This document shows positions 59,481 to 64,000 of a DNA stretch of 64,000 nt, piece by piece (position 1 is the first letter of the stretch; each line of letters opens with the position of its first letter). Made by a program: the position numbers and the translations under genes. Under the pieces are notes generated by a model. That model was given only the letters and a program-made list of their open reading frames with translations. It was not told the DNA's origin and did not search any database. The DNA is from an uncultured Armatimonadota bacterium (lineage in GTDB: Bacteria; Armatimonadota; Fimbriimonadia; Fimbriimonadales; Fimbriimonadaceae): contig CAIUHP010000073.1 in NCBI GenBank assembly GCA_903899015.1, positions 37,112 through 101,111 on the forward strand. Direction: 5' to 3'.

Positions 59481-61286
59481 TTATTGTCCGGTTCCTGAAG
59501 AACCAGCTGTAATAATGACCGGCGGTTCTTTGAGCCCTTGGCGATCTAACAACTGACGTCTTCGGCGCACATCTGCCAGCGTGGAGGGGCTGGAATGAGG
59601 TGCTCGACGCGGCTGAGCGAAAGCGCGAGCAAAATAGGGCCACATGGGCTCTACATCGTGAGAAAGATCAAAAACCATGACTCCTTGGGAAGAAGCACAT
59701 GCTGCCTGCAACCCGTTTAGGAGTCCCTCAGGATTGTCCTTGTAGTCACTTAGAGCGATCCCTGCATAAGTCCAACATTCATCTCGGACGAGTCGATTCG
59801 TCAGCATTGCCGCAGACTCGACGCAGTTGCCAATTCCAAGACCTCGAATCATCGTGTCATAGATTGTCGGCGTTGGATAATAGCACCCAGTAATAAGGAA
59901 GTCTAAAAGCGGAGCATTTCCAGTTTTACGATATGCTCGAGAAAGGAACCAGAACCCTGCATCCGTTGACGGAGAAGCATAGTTGTTCCCTAGCGCAGGA
60001 TATTCACCGTACCAAGAACCAGCATAAACGCCAAGCTGAAGATTGGATCGAACTTCCTTGAGGGCGTGTCTTACGGAAATGAGATAGTCGTGGAGCACTT
60101 CTGCTCGCCACGCCATCCAAGCGTCGTAATACGGTCCTGGCTTCATGCCTCGGGTCAAAGAATGACTGAGGGTGAACTTGAATACGTCGTCGGGCCAATT
60201 GAGCTTTTTGCCGACATGCTCTTCAAATTTTGCCCGGGTGAGTTCACTGAAGTCAGCATTGATGCCTCCATAGCGAAGGCGGTCGTCATAAATAATGCCG
60301 TTGACGTCATAGTTCCGCACAACTTCCTGAGCAATCGAGATCTCGTATTTTTGAACATCAGGATTGTTCGGATTGACCATCAAAGGATATTGCTCCTCAG
60401 GTCTCTCGGAAATTGGAACGTAAACGGGCTTTGTATCAAAGTGAATCGAATCGTTTGGACGGAAGTTCGCCTTCAAAAACGCTCCCGCGGTCGCAGCTCC
60501 GTAGAGAACGATGGAGCCTTTCGCAAGTGGTTTGATGCCATCTGACAGCGCCGTTCCCTCGACGGTCGATTCCATTTTGAATTGCTTGTTAACGATTACC
60601 GCGAAGCCATCAAGGTCCGTTTTCGGCACTTTATCGGCTGATGTAAAAATGGACACGGAACCCGGCTCAACCTTGTCAAAGGGCACGGTTAAGTCGATAG
60701 GCGGACCACTGTCAAGTCGGATCGCGGGCTTGGGAGAGTAAAGAACCGTTTGCCAATCCTTCTTCTCATATCCCGGGCCAACCTGAAACATTCGGTGCCC
60801 CTCACTGAAGGCATTCATGCTCACAAAGAGTGATAGATTCTCGTTTTTGGCGGCACGGCACATGACCGTCAACGGATCGAAATCCTTTGGCAAGGTGTTC
60901 CCACGCCATTCGACGAGTTTGGGTGCATATACGCTCTTGTACACGACCTGGCCCGAAATGGGTTTGATGTCGAAAACGATGGTGTTAAAGCCAACGGCCT
61001 TTATCTGGTGAACCAGATAAATGATCTTTTCTTCGGTGTTGTAACGATCGATATTCGCGGTTGCGTCGATCCACATGATTCGGGCTTGAAGCTGGTTGGC
61101 TTTCGCTATTTGCTGAGCCAAACCATAGCCATTGGCGACGGTATCGATCATCACACCCGGAATAGTCGGCAGAGGCGAAGCTAATTCGAAGCGTGGCTCG
61201 AGGTAAAACGGACGCGGTTTTGAAGTCGTTTGAACTTGAGGCTGGGTAAGGGTGGAAAGAACCGCTAATACGGAAAACAAGCCCAT
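59481..61286 (-). CDS. Secreted GHL10-type putative glycoside hydrolase
   Basis: A 601-residue exported protein with the TIM-barrel plan of the DUF187/GHL10 (YngK-like) group. The first barrel strands are QARIMWIDATANIDRY (about residue 66) and QIKAVGFNTIVFDIKP (about residue 93); then come DPLTVMCRAAKNENLSLFVSMNAFSEGHR, NYDVNGIIYDDRLRYGG and LGVYAGSWYGEYPALGNNY. An insert of about 110 residues (KVEPGSVSIFTSADKVP... ) lies between strands. A signal peptide (GLFSVLAVLSTLTQPQVQ) is present when starting at 61286; the longer frame to 61370 would overlap the next gene's start and lacks one. Catalytic acids cannot be assigned. Its polysaccharide substrate is unknown. Confidence 0.78.
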   Translation of the reverse strand: MGLFSVLAVLSTLTQPQVQTTSKPRPFYLEPRFELASPLPTIPGVMIDTVANGYGLAQQIAKANQLQARIMWIDATANIDRYNTEEKIIYLVHQIKAVGFNTIVFDIKPISGQVVYKSVYAPKLVEWRGNTLPKDFDPLTVMCRAAKNENLSLFVSMNAFSEGHRMFQVGPGYEKKDWQTVLYSPKPAIRLDSGPPIDLTVPFDKVEPGSVSIFTSADKVPKTDLDGFAVIVNKQFKMESTVEGTALSDGIKPLAKGSIVLYGAATAGAFLKANFRPNDSIHFDTKPVYVPISERPEEQYPLMVNPNNPDVQKYEISIAQEVVRNYDVNGIIYDDRLRYGGINADFSELTRAKFEEHVGKKLNWPDDVFKFTLSHSLTRGMKPGPYYDAWMAWRAEVLHDYLISVRHALKEVRSNLQLGVYAGSWYGEYPALGNNYASPSTDAGFWFLSRAYRKTGNAPLLDFLITGCYYPTPTIYDTMIRGLGIGNCVESAAMLTNRLVRDECWTYAGIALSDYKDNPEGLLNGLQAACASSQGVMVFDLSHDVEPMWPYFARAFAQPRRAPHSSPSTLADVRRRRQLLDRQGLKEPPVIITAGSSGTGQ

Positions 61287-61340
61287 CCCTAACGTTTTAC
61301 CACTTAGAACACTTATTATGACGGCGAGAGGATCGCACTG

Positions 61341-61604
61341 ATGACCCGAAAACTGCTTTCTAAGGATCAAGAGAACGGCGAATTATTCGAACGCCAACTT
61401 CAAGAACTAGGCTTAGTCGCCCGGCGCGTGCCTTTAAAGAAACTATCGAACGGTACACATTGGCACATCACCAAACCGGGTTCGACTGGCACCTTGGAGG
61501 CAACATTTGACGGAACCTCAAAGCAACTTTGGGTTGAAACGCGTGCAAACCGATCTGCGTCTTGGCAAGAGCCTATCATCATGATCTTGCAATCGATGCA
61601 ATGA
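61341..61604 (+). CDS. Small protein of unknown function
   Basis: An 87-residue protein divergent from the GHL10-type gene, with ATG at 61341. The N-terminal half is helical and charged (SKDQENGELFERQLQELGL), and the C-terminal half beta-like (GTHWHITKPGSTGTLEATF, QLWVETRANRS). No family recognised. Start-to-start distance to the neighbour is 54 bases, allowing a divergent promoter. A terminator follows directly. Codon use looks normal, so it is probably real. Confidence 0.6.
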   Translation: MTRKLLSKDQENGELFERQLQELGLVARRVPLKKLSNGTHWHITKPGSTGTLEATFDGTSKQLWVETRANRSASWQEPIIMILQSMQ

Positions 61605-61607
61605 CAA

Positions 61608-61638
61608 AAGGGTGCGACTCCTAAGAGCACGCACCCTT
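61608..61638. terminator. Convergent terminator before the M48 protease gene
   Basis: AAGGGTGCG and CGCACCCTT form a 9-bp stem with a 13-base loop. On the minus strand it is followed by TTTG, suiting the M48 gene that ends at 61658; on the + strand it directly follows the stop at 61604. Confidence 0.75.
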
Positions 61639-61657
61639 GCCTGGTTGTTGCCCGGGG

Positions 61658-63454
61658 TTAAATTGGTCCGCCGAATCTGTGTAGCAAGACGATTCCTGCC
61701 ACACAAGCGAGGGTTAATAGTAAATTGCCGACAACTGCCCAAGGGAAGTAGTTCGAACTTACTTTTTCGCCCGTATCGAGAACTTCAAAGTGATGGATTT
61801 CGATGTAAGGTGCGTTGAATCTGCGATACCAACCGTAGACCCTCACTCGCTTGCCAACATATCGCTCAGCCGAAGTCAACCCGAACCAGAGTTTCATCAT
61901 GCCGAGGGGTCTTCGGAACATACAGGCCATGAAGCCAGAATCGTCCTGCACGATAAAGTCGCTTGCCCAGGCAATTCCCGGTGAAATGCGTCCCGTAAAA
62001 GTTCCTTCAATAGCGGTCGGGATCGGGTTCACATGAGAAACCTCAATTTCGCCAAGCAATCGAATGATCTTGTTTGGCCTGAATTCGCCCATATAACTGA
62101 ACAGCAAGACGACCAAACGTCCAGCTGAGAATCCAACGAGGGGCATAAAAACTTCCGACAGGTCAAACGTTCGTTGACTCGCCGTCGTCATTGCGGCAAC
62201 GGCAATACCACCAAAAAGTCCAAGCCAAGGCATACTCACGAGTACAAGGTCGCGACCGAATCCCTTATACTTTCCGGGCTTAATCTTAGAGAAATCGAAT
62301 GCATCCGGCTGGTTAAACAAACGGTTAAGCTTTTGAAGCGCTTTGATACGAAGCGCCGTCAAGGGGTGGGTTGAGAAGATCTCACCGATCCTTCCCCACG
62401 GGTTGAAAAGCTCCCATCGGGCTGCGGTTGTGAACGTATCTGGGTTAGCCAAGCCGTCAGCACCCGACCATGCCACGGCGGCTCGCATAGAGGAAACTCC
62501 CATGACACCAAATGCGCCTAATTGTGCCGCTGAGAAAGCTTGCTTGCTAGCAGGTTTTGGCTTGACCGCCTGGGCTCCCATAGCATTGGCTGGCTGAGGA
62601 ATCGCTCGTGCGGCTATCGCGTGAGCATTGTCGTGGCGTGAAGCTTCGATCTGTGCGCGCATCTTTTGCTCAGCAGAAGTATCGTAGGCATAAGGACCCG
62701 ACGAAGGTGCAGGAGGGATACCGCCAATCGCAATCTTAGGAGGAGCAGAAACCGGAACGGTCGCTCCGCCGCTTGTTTGAGTCTTTGCGAGACCGTACGC
62801 AATCTTAACAAGAGCATAGGAAAGATGGTTTGGATTTCCCGTGATTTGAGCAGACGAATAGTCAGCCATGTACTCGCGGATGCGGGACAGGAGTAACGAT
62901 GCGTAATAGCTTGCCCAATAAGCGAGATAGGCTCCAATAACGATATACCAATTGCTTCTGCCCGAAGATCGAGACGTGTAGTAAAGCGTCCAAAGCGCCA
63001 AAACGAGGGCTTGGACCATCGTCATCACGACGAAGTCCCGGTTGCGAATGTGCCCAAGTTCGTGAGCAACTACGGCACGGAGTTCCTCCGGTTCCAAGAT
63101 GTCAATTAAGCCCCTAGTCACGACTACCCGGGCATCGTAAGCCCCGTGCCCATAAGTAAATGCGTTGGGAGCAGCCTCTTCGATAATCCCCATTCTTGGC
63201 TGAGGAATTTTGAATGTTCCACAGGCGGTTGCGAGCCATTGGCCCGTGCCATATCCAAGTTCATCGGCGGCCGTCCAGCGAACCTTCACGATCGCATCGA
63301 TGATCATGGGACCAAGGCAATATTGGAGAACGACAATTCCAACCGCGAACCCACCGGTCAACGCCATGGTGATGCCCATGGGTAGGTGAAGTTTTAGTAA
63401 GACTAAAAATCCAACCGCGAATACAAGGCCCAATATCGCGACGATAACCGCCAT
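61658..63454 (-). CDS. M48 family membrane metalloprotease (HtpX-like)
   Basis: A 598-residue integral-membrane zinc protease. Two N-terminal helices (residues 2-25 and 27-46) precede the zinc site VVAHELGHIRNRD (HELGH, near residue 131). Further helices follow, ending with a pair near 440-480 and one at the C terminus (WAVVGNLLLTLACVAGIVLL). A Pro/Ala-rich linker (about residues 225-285) divides the protease from the second half, which carries RISPGIAWASDFIVQDDSG and looks beta-rich. HtpX-type proteins are envelope quality-control proteases, but the C-terminal 250 residues are extra compared with E. coli HtpX (about 293 residues). Its function beyond proteolysis is unknown. Confidence 0.88.
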   Translation of the reverse strand: MAVIVAILGLVFAVGFLVLLKLHLPMGITMALTGGFAVGIVVLQYCLGPMIIDAIVKVRWTAADELGYGTGQWLATACGTFKIPQPRMGIIEEAAPNAFTYGHGAYDARVVVTRGLIDILEPEELRAVVAHELGHIRNRDFVVMTMVQALVLALWTLYYTSRSSGRSNWYIVIGAYLAYWASYYASLLLSRIREYMADYSSAQITGNPNHLSYALVKIAYGLAKTQTSGGATVPVSAPPKIAIGGIPPAPSSGPYAYDTSAEQKMRAQIEASRHDNAHAIAARAIPQPANAMGAQAVKPKPASKQAFSAAQLGAFGVMGVSSMRAAVAWSGADGLANPDTFTTAARWELFNPWGRIGEIFSTHPLTALRIKALQKLNRLFNQPDAFDFSKIKPGKYKGFGRDLVLVSMPWLGLFGGIAVAAMTTASQRTFDLSEVFMPLVGFSAGRLVVLLFSYMGEFRPNKIIRLLGEIEVSHVNPIPTAIEGTFTGRISPGIAWASDFIVQDDSGFMACMFRRPLGMMKLWFGLTSAERYVGKRVRVYGWYRRFNAPYIEIHHFEVLDTGEKVSSNYFPWAVVGNLLLTLACVAGIVLLHRFGGPI

Positions 63455-63789
63455 CGACGCGCCGACAAGCTCCCATAGTAATGCAAGTTTTCGGGAAGTG
63501 GTAGGATTTTCTCTTTCCGATTCACAAACAGCGAATTTTCCGCAAAGAATTATCCTTTGGTACCGCTTATGCTTTATGTATCAACATCATTTGAATTGAA
63601 TCGAAGCGAGTGGCGGCTCAACGTACATGAGTTCACATCGAGACTTCGCTTTCAAAATCGGCCCGTTGATTTGGTTGGCCTCTTGTTGATTACCATGATT
63701 GGAATATACGATCGGAAAACGTGTCGCCAACTCTAATGCAATGTGCCACAACTTAACCGATCAGAACCAAACGGTATGATCGAACGGCC
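63455..63789. other. Gene-poor region with one doubtful small frame
   Basis: 335 bases upstream of the M48 gene. A frame of 55 residues (63569-63736, +, starting MLYVSTSFELNRSEW) lacks a ribosome site and family; it may be chance. The M48 promoter should lie near 63480-63560, but I cannot place it. Confidence 0.3.
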
Positions 63790-63879
63790 ATGAATACCCG
63801 GGAAATCGCAGAACAGTATTTCAACACCGTGATCGAAGGTGGTCACGCTGCAATCCCGCTTGGTTCTTTCTCACTTTGA
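63790..63879 (+). pseudogene. Truncated NTF2/SnoaL-like N terminus
   Basis: The frame gives MNTREIAEQYFNTVIEGG and 11 more residues, then a stop; the other two + frames also stop within about 20 codons. The opening is typical of SnoaL-like proteins (about 130 residues). This is probably the remnant of a gene truncated by a deletion or frameshift. Confidence 0.35.
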
Positions 63880-63970
63880 GTGGGTAGGAGTAGTAGACGC
63901 ATCTCTGTATAGTCATCCCGCTCTCAGGGCGTCCGGTGATAATTCAAGCTTTCCATGTATGAGGTAGCTC

Positions 63971-64000
63971 ATGAGGATCATGTGCTTTGGATTGGCGTAT
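63971..64000 (+). CDS. Possible start of a gene running off the window
   Basis: ATG at 63971 with GAGGT 5 bases upstream; only ten codons (MRIMCFGLAY) are visible, so no family can be named. The frame is open to the window edge. Confidence 0.3.
   Translation, partial: MRIMCFGLAY

Noticed and set aside
1..64000. CRISPR array, prophage or insertion sequence
   Set aside because: No regular repeats with spacers, no integrase, transposase or phage structural genes, and no flanking direct repeats were seen.

Overview
This window looks like chromosomal DNA from a free-living, diderm (Gram-negative-type), heterotrophic bacterium of roughly 50% GC. The diderm call rests on a beta-barrel outer-membrane protein ending in Phe (22653-23444), a LolA-like extracytoplasmic protein (6184-7176) and several lipoprotein or Tat-type export signals. 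The gene mix suggests Armatimonadota (Fimbriimonadia-like): many small stand-alone enzymes, secreted proteins of unknown function, an AfsR/BTAD-type regulator, an RbsABC-type importer with a GH116 enzyme, and a glutaminyl-tRNA synthetase. No rRNA or long marker was available, so that placement is an inference. I saw no phage, insertion sequence, CRISPR array or plasmid backbone. The only RNA gene I can support is a tRNA-Gln(CUG).

Layout. (1) 1-5322, all on the minus strand, is a near-complete assimilatory sulfate reduction cluster: cysD, cysN, APS-type cysH, a siroheme sulfite/nitrite reductase and a truncated siroheme-synthesis gene. (2) 5597-7176 is an ECF sigma factor overlapping a membrane-anchored LolA-like protein, closed by a strong terminator. 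(3) 7300-14554 is a housekeeping and metabolic mix: alditol oxidase, DUF1003 protein, tRNA-Gln, an SDR, a triple-hairpin element, glnS and a secreted protein with a thioester-domain-like Cys/Gln pair. (4) 14704-32887 holds single genes in both orientations: Tat-exported phosphoesterase, GNATs, AraC regulator, VOC protein, a large DUF2339 membrane protein, TlpA-like thioredoxin, HemG-like flavodoxin, outer-membrane protein, AKR-like protein, DinB protein, ClC antiporter, YceI, a 968-residue secreted metalloprotease and an SGNH hydrolase.

(5) 33009-44396 is the most coherent accessory block. A BTAD/NB-ARC/TPR regulator precedes an RbsB-RbsA-RbsC-type sugar ABC importer and a 1000-residue Tat-exported GH116 glycosidase. 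The glycosidase carries an inserted beta-sandwich-like domain. Convergent to it lies a second, orphan RbsA-like ATPase that has lost the catalytic Glu in both nucleotide sites. I infer a regulated glycoside degradation and uptake system. (6) 44557-49593 has an M42 aminopeptidase, a tandem pair of closely similar secreted proteins of unknown function sharing an upstream motif, and a NatAB-type ABC exporter. (7) 49729-53512 has a Cof-type HAD phosphatase convergent with a tight run: small ORF, grpE, glmM, coaX. (8) 53554-63454 has an EamA transporter, a short PilB/GspE-type ATPase, a lactonase-type beta-propeller, an aldehyde dehydrogenase, a beta-carbonic anhydrase, a GHL10-type secreted glycosidase-like protein and an M48 membrane protease. 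The last 550 bases hold only remnants and the start of a possible gene.

Candidates for something new are the GH116 operon with its degenerate orphan ATPase, the tandem secreted paralogues, the shrunken APS-kinase-like tail on CysN, and the secreted thioester-like protein. None is proven from sequence alone.
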